NCBI RefSeq assembly: GCF_032854445.1
Contig: NW_027018446.1
Coordinates: 1 to 25,721 of the forward strand
Direction: 5' to 3'
DNA from: Liolophura sinensis
Lineage: Eukaryota > Mollusca > Polyplacophora > Chitonida > Chitonidae
DNA: 25,721 nt
The notes under the pieces were generated by a model. That model searched no databases. It was not told where the DNA came from and worked only from the letters and a program-made list of their open reading frames with translations. How positions within the stretch are numbered: position 1 is the stretch's first letter; each line of letters starts with the position of its first letter. The position numbers and the translations under genes are program-made. Of the stretch, positions 9,063-18,302 are shown piece by piece.

Positions 9063-9355
9063 GTTGTACGTAACATTTTTTCAGTCATATGACAACGAGG
9101 AATCATAAAATGTATGTACATACATATATTGTGTTTTCTTGTGGCAAGGCGAGTGCATACCGCCAAAGTGCTGCTGCCACAAGTATCATATCATGACACC
9201 AGACACAACACTCCATCCAGTGACGTTGTACAGACACCGAGCCAACCAGCCCTGCTTTCGTTCTCCATCCCTTCAGTGCTGAGCACCAAGCGAGGCAGCA
9301 GGAATTACCATTTTTTATAATCTTTGGTATGATCCAGGTTTGATCCCGGGTTTCG
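9063..9355 (-). mobile_element. SINE fragment, full central body (copy 1)
   Basis: The plus strand carries gttgtacgtaacattttttc, agtcatatgacaacgaggaa, cttgtggcaaggcgagtgca, taccgccaaagtgctgctgc, accagacacaacactccatc and gctgagcaccaagcgaggca, ending near ggtttgatcccggg. It reads as the complement of a continuous SINE with a 3' end related to the 316-713 family. In copy 2 the same element is cut short at about 18023, so copy 1 shows the ancestral, longer state. Confidence 0.65.
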
Positions 9356-9394
9356 TCTATCGTTCGAGGAAGGCCAATTGTCCTGCACCAATAT

Positions 9395-9550
9395 TGTGTG
9401 TGTATCTGTGTGTCACCCGTGGGAAGTTTGTCAGTGACTTGCCAAAGGCTGGTGGTTTTCCTTTGATAATCCAGTTTCTTCCATCAATAAGTCTGACAAC
9501 AATCGTGTAAGTGAAAACGAATTTGAGTATGGCTTTAACCCACAGTCATG
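9395..9550 (+). mobile_element. SINE fragment, plus orientation (copy 1 only)
   Basis: gtgtcacccgtgggaagttt, gtcagtgacttgccaaaggc, tggtggttttcc, ccagtttcttccatcaataa and cgtgtaagtgaaaacgaatt, then gagtatggctttaacccac match the SINE body and 3' end seen reversed at 2262-2395. It is oppositely oriented to the fragment at 9063-9355 and is absent from copy 2 because of the deletion there. Confidence 0.6.
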
Positions 9551-9694
9551 GCAAGTGATTTACAGAAAAATGGAGTAGTAACCAGTAGGATAACCACGCG
9601 CCATACTTATCATACGTCAGAAATTTAAACACAGCTACAATAACAATTTTTGCTCCAGAATGTTTAAAATTTATACACTGATTTTTTCCTGTAG

Positions 9695-9887
9695 AACAAT
9701 GTACCAACCACAATTTGATTTCTGTCCTGAGTTTTGGCTTTTAAATCACTTGCCGTTTACGACTGAAGTCGACTTGATAAATAGGCCTACGAGCCGGGCA
9801 CTTAAGACATTACCTCGCAATTGCGGACAACTAGATCGTAGCTTAAGAGGGCGTAGCGCAAGTGGACCCAAGAGGAGACGTAAATAA
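9695..9887 (+). other. Candidate small terminal exon (copy 1)
   Basis: An ATG at 9699 opens a 62-codon frame to TAA at 9885-9887, ending in a basic stretch (GPKRRRK) that could serve as a nuclear localisation signal. The ATG sits five bases past a textbook 3' splice acceptor (attttttcctgtag, ending 9694). An upstream ATG at 9660 in the same frame gives 75 aa. Compared with copy 2, the frame differs by two silent changes and one six-base in-frame indel, whereas the next 140 bp differ at about six positions. No family is recognised and no partner exon is seen, so it may be chance. Coding status is uncertain. Confidence 0.2.
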
Positions 9888-10808
9888 TACGGTACATGTG
9901 GCCTCGATACGTTAAGCCAAATCCACAGACAGGTTCCAAACTTTTGGTAGCGATACTCTATCCTAAATCTTGTCCCCGTGTAAAAAGCTGATGGTCCCGG
10001 TATCTGATAACCCCAGGCCTTAATTTATGTATGGAAGTGACTAAACTTCTATAGTCTCGCTAGATTTATAAATCAAATGAAACTGTATCGTTTCCCTCGA
10101 TATACCATACAACGTGACGGCCGGAGGAAGATAAGTGAAAATCGTGTGACACCGATGCCGGAATTTAGATCCCCTTCTTGACAACACATGGAATATACGA
10201 CTTCGGGGGTTGCGTCCCTTGGCAGATATCGTTATCCGCTGAAGTCAGAAGATTTTTTTTCACGCCCATCGTTAAGCCTACAACTGTGGGATATTCTTTG
10301 AAGAACTGATCAGAACTGACAAAGGTACGATTCCTCCTGATAGATATACGTAATCGTGGAGATCGGCGCCAGACAAGGTATTAGTGATAGACAATAGCGG
10401 GCGTCTTTCCCCGGGGTTCATTCATCCACGCTCTGTTTCCATGACGCCCGACTCCATCAATGGGGCTGGTCGTGACTCCTCAAGGGTTTTTCTTTGTCTG
10501 AACGCCGACAAAATTTGCCTTAGCCATTAGCACACATATCTTTATGGAATTCTTATTTACTACATCAGCTAAATTAAAATTCCGTGAGCAGAAATCAACG
10601 GAGCCGGCTTTTCATGCTGGTTTTGATTTTTGGTCTTTCGTACTGTTTGCCATGGAATGTCCGCGTTCATTTCACGTTGAGAATTTTCTTCCGAACGAAG
10701 TGTCAGAATATCAAAACTGGTGTTCAACTAGTACGAAACAAAGCCTAATGACAAAATCATGTTTCATAAACATGGGTGGTGCCCCGGCTATTCTCGCTAG
10801 AAACAACG
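9888..10808. other. Unassigned duplicated sequence (copy 1)
   Basis: Closely similar to 18303-19218 of copy 2. A plus-strand frame of 107 aa begins at 10544, but in copy 2 it is interrupted by a TAA (ccgaactaagtttcag near 19109), and its 3' part runs into a SINE, so I do not call it a gene. Nothing else is recognisable. Confidence 0.4.
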
Positions 10809-10866
10809 TGATTGGTGTTAAATGCGGTACTCATGACTTCTGTACTCGGTCAGCTTTATGGTTGTA
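10809..10866 (-). mobile_element. SINE 3' end seeding a minisatellite (copy 1)
   Basis: gattggtgttaaatgcggta, ctcatgac and cggtcagctttatggttgta form a SINE 3' end in minus orientation. The expected next motif in the SINE, gaaaccggagtgcccgg, is exactly the unit that is tandemly repeated from 10867 onward. Confidence 0.65.
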
Positions 10867-10989
10867 GGAAACCGGAGTACTCGTGGGAAACCGGAGTGCC
10901 CAGGGGAAACCGGAGTGCCCGGGGGGAAAACCGGAGTACCCAGGGAAAACTGGAGTACCCGGGGAAAACCGGAGTACACGGAGAAAACC
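10867..10989. repeat. 16-18-bp minisatellite, about 6 units (copy 1)
   Basis: Six units of the type ggaaaccggagtacccgg with small length variation and a/g and c/t changes (gtgccc, gtaccc, gtactc, gtacac). The unit equals the internal core of the SINE fragment it abuts. Open frames on both strands crossing it are incidental. Confidence 0.85.
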
Positions 10990-11324
10990 TTCCCTCCCAG
11001 CCACATATCTGACAAACCGCTCGACCTCAAGCCGCGGGTGAAACATCAAAAGCTGTTTTCGAACATGCAATCTCATTGGTCGATGTCTTGATGATCGCAG
11101 CACACAAGCGCCATGAACAGCTGAGCCTGCGAGTCCCAAGTCATTATTTAATGCCGTGTCCAAAAAACGCTTACACACACTCCTCCTCGCCAGTGTAGCT
11201 ATAGGTCAGGATATCACACGTACCTGGCGCGCAGTGCCGTGGTTTATTTCCAGAAGTCTGGCTTACCGGAGCGATAAACATGCTAGCCGTGATATAAAAG
11301 AATAACTTTTGAGTATAAATACGG

Positions 11325-11442
11325 TTTATTTCTTTATTTTATTGGCCTTTTACTTATACGACGGCATCCACCATTATGGTGGGAAGAAACCGGGCTCTGG
11401 GTTTGGGTAAGGTATTACAAACCAATCAAATAAAGAAATTAA
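11325..11442. mobile_element. 118-bp element with imperfect terminal inverted repeats (copy 1)
   Basis: A left arm at 11325-11345 (tttatttctttattttattg, g) and a right arm at 11422-11442 (ccaatcaaataaagaaatta, a) are complementary at 19 of 21 positions. Between them lie SINE-like blocks: cttatacgacggcatccacc, attatggtgggaagaaaccg and ggctctggg. The outer ends are the same sequence as the SINE tail, once in each orientation. It may be a head-shortened SINE with a second tail in inverse orientation, or a MITE-like derivative. Confidence 0.55.
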
Positions 11443-12163
11443 TTAACTACCTAAAAATAGAAAGAGTCAACAGTTTTCAACGGTGTTAAAAAAGATTCCG
11501 GTCTGTAACATCCACGGTGTCGAGCATGCCATCTCAACACGCAATTCATATTAATTATTTAGGTTTAAACATTTCAATATTCCCTGCTTAAAATCAAGAT
11601 ACATGTAATAGCTCAATAAATAATCTCAGTTCAGTTTTTGTGCGGATATTTTTTAGCCTACGCGATAGCAACCGCCTCAAGCTTTACCGCTGACATGTCA
11701 TACATTACCAACACGCAAAACATAAAAAGCATAATCCACAACACCTAATCCTTAGCACCTAATCCGTAGCATGCGACCCGCGGCAGGAGATCGGAGCAAA
11801 TCGCGCACGAATGGTGTTGTCCTCGTGCTGCGGGCATAGACAAGCTTGTGGTGTCTGCCAATAAAAGCTAAACATGTACAGAGTTCTTAAATATCGGAAG
11901 TATAGAAAATGCTTAGAAACTATGTATAAATTTTTATAGAGAATATCCAAAAGGACGCCATGCGTGTTGTCACGAGTGTAGCTGAAAGCGTTGTATCTAA
12001 CCCAGAATCTGGCATATAGATGCATAAACTCAAAGTCATATCAATGATGCACTGAGCAATGTATGTAAAAATAAACTACCACCATGCACCAACATATCAG
12101 AGTAGCCGCACCAAATCAGAACAACAAACCACTAGCAAGCTTCTAAGAAAAACAGCCAGCTTT
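11443..12163. other. Unassigned duplicated stretch, part identical between copies
   Basis: From 11418 to 11953 I find no difference from copy 2 (19788-20323). A minus-strand frame of 88 aa (11759-12025) has an 89-aa counterpart in copy 2 with an in-frame size difference near its start, but it has no recognisable domain and a composition typical of AT-rich non-coding DNA. No gene is called. Confidence 0.4.
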
Positions 12164-12240
12164 ATCTCACCATAATGCCGACCCCACCGTTCTATAAGTC
12201 AAATATTTTCAGTACGTCGTAAAACAACAATCAGATAAAG
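12164..12240 (+). mobile_element. SINE 3' end adjoining the 30-bp array (copy 1)
   Basis: ctcaccataatgccgacccc, accgttctataagtcaaata, ttttcagtacgtcgtaaaac and aacaatcagataaag match the SINE 3' end (compare the complement of 4139-4190). An A run follows, and the minisatellite starts about 20 bp later. Confidence 0.65.
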
Positions 12241-12262
12241 AAAAAAAAATATTTCATCGCTT

Positions 12263-13210
12263 AGACAAACTAGCACACCAGGACGGTTACTGAGACAATC
12301 TAGACCATCAGGACGGTCACTGAGACAACCTAGCACATCGGGACGGTCACTGAGACAACCTAGCACATCGGGACGGTCACTGAGACAACCTAGCACATCG
12401 GGACGGTAACTGAGACAACCTAGCACATCAGGACGGTCACTGAGACAAACTAACACATCAGGACGGTTACTGAGACAATCTAGACCATCAGGACGGTCAC
12501 TGAGACAACCTAACACATCAGGACAGTTACTGAGACAATCTAGGCCATCAGGAAGGTCACTGAGACAACCTAGCACATCAGGACGGTCACTGAGACAACC
12601 TAGCACATCAGGACGGTCACTGAGACAACCTACACATCTGGACGGTCACTGAAACAACCTAGCACATCAGGACGGTCACTGAGACAACCTAGCACATCAG
12701 GACGGTCACTGAGGCAACCTAGCACATCAGGACGGTCACTGAGACAACCTAGCACATCAGGACGGTCACTGAGACAACCTAGCACATCAGGACGGTTACT
12801 GAGACAACCTAGCACATCGGGACGGTCACTGAGACAACCTAGCACATCAGGACGGTCACTGAGACAACCTAGCACATCGGGACGATCACTGAGACAACCT
12901 AGCACATCAGGACGGTCACTGAGACAACCTAGCACATCAGGACGGTCACTGAGACAACCTAGCACATCGGGACGGTCACTGAGACAACCTAGCACATCAG
13001 GACGGTCACTGAGACAAACTAACACGACAGGACGGTTACTGAGACAATCTAGACCATCAGGACGGTCACTGAGACAACCTAGCACATCAGGACAGTTACT
13101 GAGACAATCTAGACCATCAGGACGGTCACTGAGACAGCCTAGCACATCAGGACGGTCACTGAGACAACCTAGCACATGGGGACGATCACTGAGACAACCT
13201 AGCACATGGG
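12263..13210. repeat. 30-bp minisatellite, about 31 units (copy 1)
   Basis: The common unit is cctagcacatcaggacggtc then actgagacaa. Two marked variants recur as a pair: one with aactaacacatcaggacggtt, one with tctagaccatc. They occur together near the left edge, at about 12447-12505 and at about 13017-13075, a higher-order pattern. One unit near 12631 is 2 bp short. Period 30 keeps a minus-strand frame open (245 aa from 13367, then 135 aa from 12606; decapeptide CLSDRPDVLG). The frame shifts at the short unit and the equivalent frame in copy 2 meets a stop at the array edge, so I consider it non-coding. Confidence 0.93.
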
Positions 13211-15130
13211 CTACATTTATGATACATCTCTGTGAGTATGTACATGCGTGCATTGGCATTTCGGGTGTGTCTGGTATTTTGAGTGTGTCTGATAATTGTG
13301 ATTTCACAATTGTGATTTCCAGTATTTCAGATACATGTATGCCTTCGCCAGGTGAAGTTAGATCCATGGACCGCTTATGGTTTTTGACATGAATTAATTC
13401 GTCATGAATCTATTGGCAATGAGTTTATTCGTCATCTGTCTATTCATCGTTTCCGCCATTTATGTCACACCTGTAAACCACAAAGGGCCGCTCCAAATCA
13501 GTATTCGGAAAACCCATGTTCAGTGCAACTTAAACCACCCGTTTTCAAAGGAATATATGTTAAAACTAATACACAAATACTAACAACAGCAAACAGTAAA
13601 CAGTTTTCGGTTATGCAGAGAAAAGAGTCGATACTCTACACGCAACTCAAAACTTAAATTGGTAACTAAAGGGTCCACTTGCCAGGTAGGCATCTCAACT
13701 GGATTTCGATTGCAGCTGTTCATAAAGTCACCAAGTTGATGCAATAGATGATGAAAAATGATAACATTCAAAATCAAACCAAAAGGAGACGAGGAGCTTT
13801 TAAAATTAGCCAAAAGAAACAACAAAAAAAAAAAAAAAAAATAGAAACGGAGAAAGGAAACAACAACAAAAAAAGTCCTATCAGTTAGATTCGAAAGAAA
13901 AACAAACATCCTGCAGAGCTTCCGTACGATCTCAGTATGTTTGAAATATCTTTAAATATTTCATTATTTAATTACACCATCGCCTGGCGACGTTGTCGAG
14001 TAAATGAAAAATAGAGTCAACCCCATACAGTATCAGCAACGTATATAAGTTGCCGATAGGGACATATTGGGCGCCATACAGAACACATTTTAGGCCTGTG
14101 TCAGAATAGAGATCAAAATCATTTCAGACGAAAAAGACTCTATTCCGTTCACCGGGTCCACACAGCAGAGCTTCTGATTTATCCCCTTCTGCGCCAAGAG
14201 GGCTGAGGTTCTATACTTTTCATCTCGGGCCTCCCGGAAGGGGCCTTGTTTTTTAATTATATGCATCTACACGGCCCTGATGATGCATGCTAGATGGCAG
14301 GCTGATGGCTTCTGGGCACATAGTTGGGGAATGTTAACCAGTCTCTGTATAAACGGTGTGTGTACACAAACAGCTCTTTTCTACAGGGTGTCTTGACATC
14401 GGTTTTTCAGGCTAAAAACAAATGCTGTAAAGTGTCTTACTCCCATATGAGAAAATTTTGCCCACTCTGATTTCCATTTCCTGATTAAATGTCCTGTGTA
14501 AAACTGCCATTAGTAGTAAGCTTGACATGGCTTCCACAAACATAAACGTACGTCACAAATGCATAACACAGGCCTTGTGGGATTCCATAGATCAAATCAA
14601 AAGGCTTTGCCCAAAAGTGCAAGCTAATAGCAAATGGTGTGTTTTTTTATAGCGACGGTTGTTCGCCCTACACAATGCATATTTGCAAAGATAAACACTC
14701 CTCTTTAGACTGTGAGTTAACACTGAGTTGCGTGATTATATCAGCACGGTGCTGTAAAGTTGCTGCATGGTCAGGCGTTTTATCGCAGTCATATGCTGTA
14801 GAGGTACAAAAACACTGAAATATACTACCCAGATAATGTAAAGTTGCACCAGAAATGAGCAAAAGCAATTATACTGACGCGCGAATGAAAATATATATAT
14901 ATGACATTTGATTCCTGAAGAATGACTTTATAATGTTTCCCAAAACACAAAAGCGATTTTGGGTGCAAATGGATTCTATTTTATCACTCATTATGTTTAA
15001 ATGTGGTGATGCCATGTATAGTTCCTTTTTATCACCAAGAGAAATTGACGAAAAAGAAAAAAAAGAAGAAAAATGTAAGTGACAAGAATTAACTGCTTCG
15101 AGAACTATAACTAAGAGATAAGCATTGTAA
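13211..15130. other. Unassigned duplicated stretch (copy 1)
   Basis: Closely similar to 21147-23014. It contains a short palindrome (aattgtga-tt-tcacaatt, 13294-13311), an A-rich tract near 13823-13841 that is deleted in copy 2, and a frame at 14527 that stops at TAG in copy 1 but continues to 96 aa in copy 2 because tttttttatag there reads tttttttacag. These single-copy frames look like chance. No gene is called. Confidence 0.35.
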
Positions 15131-15182
15131 GTGCGTACACAGTTTAACGTCGTATTCCGCGCGATTTCGGTCGCATGGCTCC
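15131..15182 (-). mobile_element. Diverged SINE 3' end (copy 1)
   Basis: gtttaacgtcgtattccgcg and cgatttcggtcgcatgg resemble the SINE end gtttaacgtcgtact...caatttttcagtcatatgac at many positions. The match is weaker than for the other fragments. Confidence 0.4.
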
Positions 15183-15229
15183 TCTTTACAGATTACCGAT
15201 CCTCAAGCATAAAGTGACAGTGTTGTCTC

Positions 15230-15545
15230 AGTGAAAGGCGGTGCTTCACAGGAACGCTAAACGTCAATGGAACATCAAACTTTACTGTAACGCCAAACCC
15301 CACTGGAGCGCTGTGGCTCTCTCAAACGCCAGGCCTCTAGATCGGCAAACCTCACAAGAACACCAAATTTCCAGATTGTCAGACCTCACAGGTACGCCTC
15401 ACCTCACTGGAATGCCAAATGTTGCTGGAGCGCCAAGTCTCTAGAGCGCCAAACCTCACGGGAACGCCAAATCTTGCTGGCATCCTAAACCCCACTGGCC
15501 CCTCAAACCACCACTGGAACGCCAAGTCTCGCTGGAACGCCTTAG
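15230..15545. repeat. Degenerate roughly 18-21-bp minisatellite (copy 1)
   Basis: Loosely repeated units of the type ctggaacgccaaatctcac, with variants caggaacgc, ctggagcgc, cgggaacgc and accccactgg. Unit length drifts, so frames open and close irregularly; the 60-70-aa frames here are by-products. The same degenerate array is at 23114-23428. Confidence 0.7.
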
Positions 15546-17490
15546 CCTACCACAATTTAAACTCCACACAAGGTATAAGAGCACAGGAACCAAGTACAGA
15601 TAAATGTTGGAGACTGCGATCCACACGGTGAGACAGAAAGGCATCAACCCGTCGGTGAATCAATCAATTGTGCACTCAGGACTGATCCTGGCGCGCCTCT
15701 CTCAGCGCAGGGCCATCTGAGATTTCCGGGAGACTATTAACTGAGTGTCCACATCGACTGATCGTTTAACCGTGTCTTGTCCGGGGTACTGGGAAGGAGA
15801 CAAAGGCTACCGATTAAGGCGGGTTCACTTAGTAACGATTAACAATTATCAATTATCAGCAGAAAATGGCTATCGAGACTATGTCGTCTACTCCCCGCTT
15901 CTGGCTCTGCCGAAGACGTCAGCTAAAGATGATTAGATCTGTGTGTAGCGATTGCACACATACTACTCAGCAGATTCCTGAACTACAGAGATAAGTATTA
16001 CCTGTGTATTTTCTCTGGGACAAATATCAGACATCACTACTGGCCCAGATAGTCTTCTCTCTCTGTCTACCCCTCCCACCCCCTACCTCCATCACACCCC
16101 ACTGCCCCACTCAAGTTCCTCATTTAGAGTGCTGGTTTATTCCAGGCACTTTGGGCTTACTCAACCCATGATCCCTATCTCCGTGGCATCAGCGCATGAA
16201 CTATTTCTGAGCACGAAATATGCATATCAAATAAATATGACGTTTTCCAGTTGTGACATAACACCACTTCACGGCACAGGACGAATTAGTCTAACATCTG
16301 CCAATATGGCAGTGATCGTCTTTAGGTCAAAGTACCGATATAGAACAAAATTTTTTTTTTGCAGTATTGGGAAACCACACCCACCAATTGAGATATTATT
16401 GATCTCATGATTTTAGAGATCAATCTAATCTTTTTTTAATTAGTTTTCTATATTATATATACGTGTACCACCCCATGTTAAAATTGGTGGATTGGCCCTT
16501 CGGTGGCAGATTGGCGCATGCGTGGCTGTATAATCCCAAAAATCGACAACTCGATCTGTTGTCGTAAGGTATTTTCTCGAAACCCACGCATTGATCTTGT
16601 TAGAAAGCATCATCACCATCTAAATATCTGATAAGTGAGACGTTGTTGTCTTTCTTATTCCAGCAAAAAAGCTATACGTCTCTGGAATCTGCACAAATGC
16701 TGTAATTATCTTCAATCATAAAACTCACTAAACCATGCGGCATTTCAGATGGAAAAACGACATCATCCAATGTATTTTTTTCTTTGTTTTTTCTTTTTGA
16801 TCTATATTTCTTTGTTTTTTTTCTTTAGAAATTCGGTTCTAATTTCTATCGAACACTCTTGACGGTAGAAACTGCTGGAAGTTTCTTGGGTTCTTAATGC
16901 TGGGTATTGTACCTTTTTTAAAATCACCATGACCAAAGGCGACAACGATTTCTTCTTATAAGAAAAACAAAACCAAAAAACAAAAACCAAAAAAAAACGG
17001 AGCAAAACAAAAAAAAACAAAATAAAAAAACGCTACCCTTCCCCTCCCCCTGCAAAGCCCTACTACCTCAGTTCTCCTCCACCTCAGTTCTCCTCCATTT
17101 TCAAGAGAAAATATTTAAGGAAAAAAAGAAAAAAAACTAAGACGCTGAATGTCCTTACCTTTTCCTTTTTTATTCACTAATCAGGGGACTAAGATAAATC
17201 TGACATTATCATCCATTCTTTCACTTCCACTCGTGTTTTTTATATTAGTTTATTTTTTTATAACTGGTAATTAAGGCGGCATCCAAAGTAATGGAAGGAA
17301 CACAATCTGCGGCCCAATGTGCCTGGGACTAATGAACATCTGGCAGGTGCTATATTACATCGCTGGACCTGCTAGGGCGCTATGACGTCACACCATGTCA
17401 TTGGGTGAGAATATCGCTTCTGTATCCAGTGCCCTGCTGATTCGTCAATTATTGCCTCGCCTACGGTTGACTGCTGCCATGAGATTCGCA
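15546..17490. other. Unassigned right part of copy 1 with T-rich/A-rich tracts
   Basis: A pyrimidine patch (ctctctctgtctacccctcc region, 16050-16110), a T-rich tract (about 16775-16830) and an A-rich tract (about 16958-17030) stand out. Homopolymers in the last two make long, low-complexity frames that I reject. A full CRE palindrome tgacgtca lies at 17383-17390, in a 13-bp piece absent from copy 2. No gene is recognised. Confidence 0.4.
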
Positions 17491-17903
17491 TTTTTATGTA
17501 ACTTAATTATACCATCTCCAGAGACGCTGTCAAACGACTTAAAATCAAAGTCGTGCTTCCCACATAGGGCATGGCATGAGACACGCGTGGACACTTGACG
17601 CTTTGCCGACAACAAAATTATCAAAGTTTTGGAGGAGAACGTCCTCTCAGATTCATATAGTCTAAAACATTATCATTTTTTTTTTTGCCAAATTCACCTG
17701 GTATTAAATGACTTCAATTAAATATTCTCTTTCCCATGTACATTCGTAGTAAATGCATCAACGATGGTTTTCACCATATGCAGTTGTACCTTCCCTTGTA
17801 CGCGTGTATTTCAGAAAGGCTTATCAGATGCTGTGCAAAAACCAAACTTTGAAATGGCAAGCTAGGCCCAACCCAACAAGCTGGAATACATGCCATACCA
17901 GAT

Positions 17904-18023
17904 GTTGTACGCAACATTTTGTCAGTCATATGACAACGAGGAATGATGAAATGTATGTACATACATATATTGTGTTTTCTTGTGGCAAGGCGAGTGCATG
18001 CCGCCAAAGTGCTGCCGCCACAA
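17904..18023 (-). mobile_element. SINE fragment truncated by deletion (copy 2)
   Basis: The counterpart of 9063-9355, but it stops after ccgccaaagtgctgccgcca, caag. The rest of the SINE, present in copy 1, is replaced by a few bases of unrelated sequence before the copies realign at aaatttaaacacagctac. Confidence 0.7.
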
Positions 18024-18115
18024 GTAGTATTTTGAAGTTCAAAATTTAAACACAGCTACAATAACAATTTTTGCTCCAGAATGTTTAAAATTTATACACT
18101 GATTTTTTCCTGCAG

Positions 18116-18302
18116 AACAATGTACCAGCCACAATTTGATTTCTGTCCTGAGTTTTGGCTTTTAAATCACTTGCCGTTTACGACTGAAGTCGACTTGATA
18201 AATACGAGCCGGGCACTTAAGACATTACCTCGCAATTGCGGACAACTAGATCGTAGCTTAAGAGGGCGTAGCGCAAGTGGACCCAAGAGGAGACGTAAAT
18301 AA
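18116..18302 (+). other. Candidate small terminal exon (copy 2)
   Basis: The counterpart of the 9695-9887 frame. The ATG at 18120 gives 60 codons, two fewer than copy 1 because of a six-base in-frame difference. The acceptor here is the stronger attttttcctgcag, ending 18115. The basic C-terminal GPKRRRK is kept. No homology is recognised and coding is not established. Confidence 0.2.

Larger units (their letters stand above)
8653..17490 (+). repeat. Large direct duplication, copy 1 (8838 bp)
   Basis: The unit begins tttttatgtaatttaattat at 8653 and ends gctgccatgagattcgca at 17490, where copy 2 begins at once with tttttatgtaacttaattat. All major landmarks occur in the same order in both copies. 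Outside the copies, the left flank (...aaacagc) and right flank (ccgtaatc...) share no obvious homology with the opposite end, so the junction shows essentially no microhomology. Copy 1 is longer because it keeps sequence at 9185-9620 and about 11219-11294 and has a longer 30-bp minisatellite. No conserved protein gene is recognisable inside it. Confidence 0.93.

Noticed and set aside
10544-10867. 107-aa plus-strand frame in copy 1
   Set aside because: Its copy 2 counterpart is interrupted by a TAA and a 6-bp loss, and its 3' end lies in a SINE.
12263-13210. CRISPR-like array
   Set aside because: Units are contiguous with no unique spacers, and the context is an animal genome with SINEs.
12630-13367. 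245-aa minus-strand frame with CLSDRPDVLG repeats (also 12199-12606 and 20604-21128)
   Set aside because: The frame is kept open by the 30-bp period. It is frameshifted by a 28-bp unit in copy 1, and the flanking frame meets a stop at the array edge in copy 2. There is no non-repetitive domain.
13580-13909. 109-aa minus-strand hydrophobic frame resembling a membrane protein
   Set aside because: The hydrophobic run comes from an A-rich tract that is deleted in copy 2.
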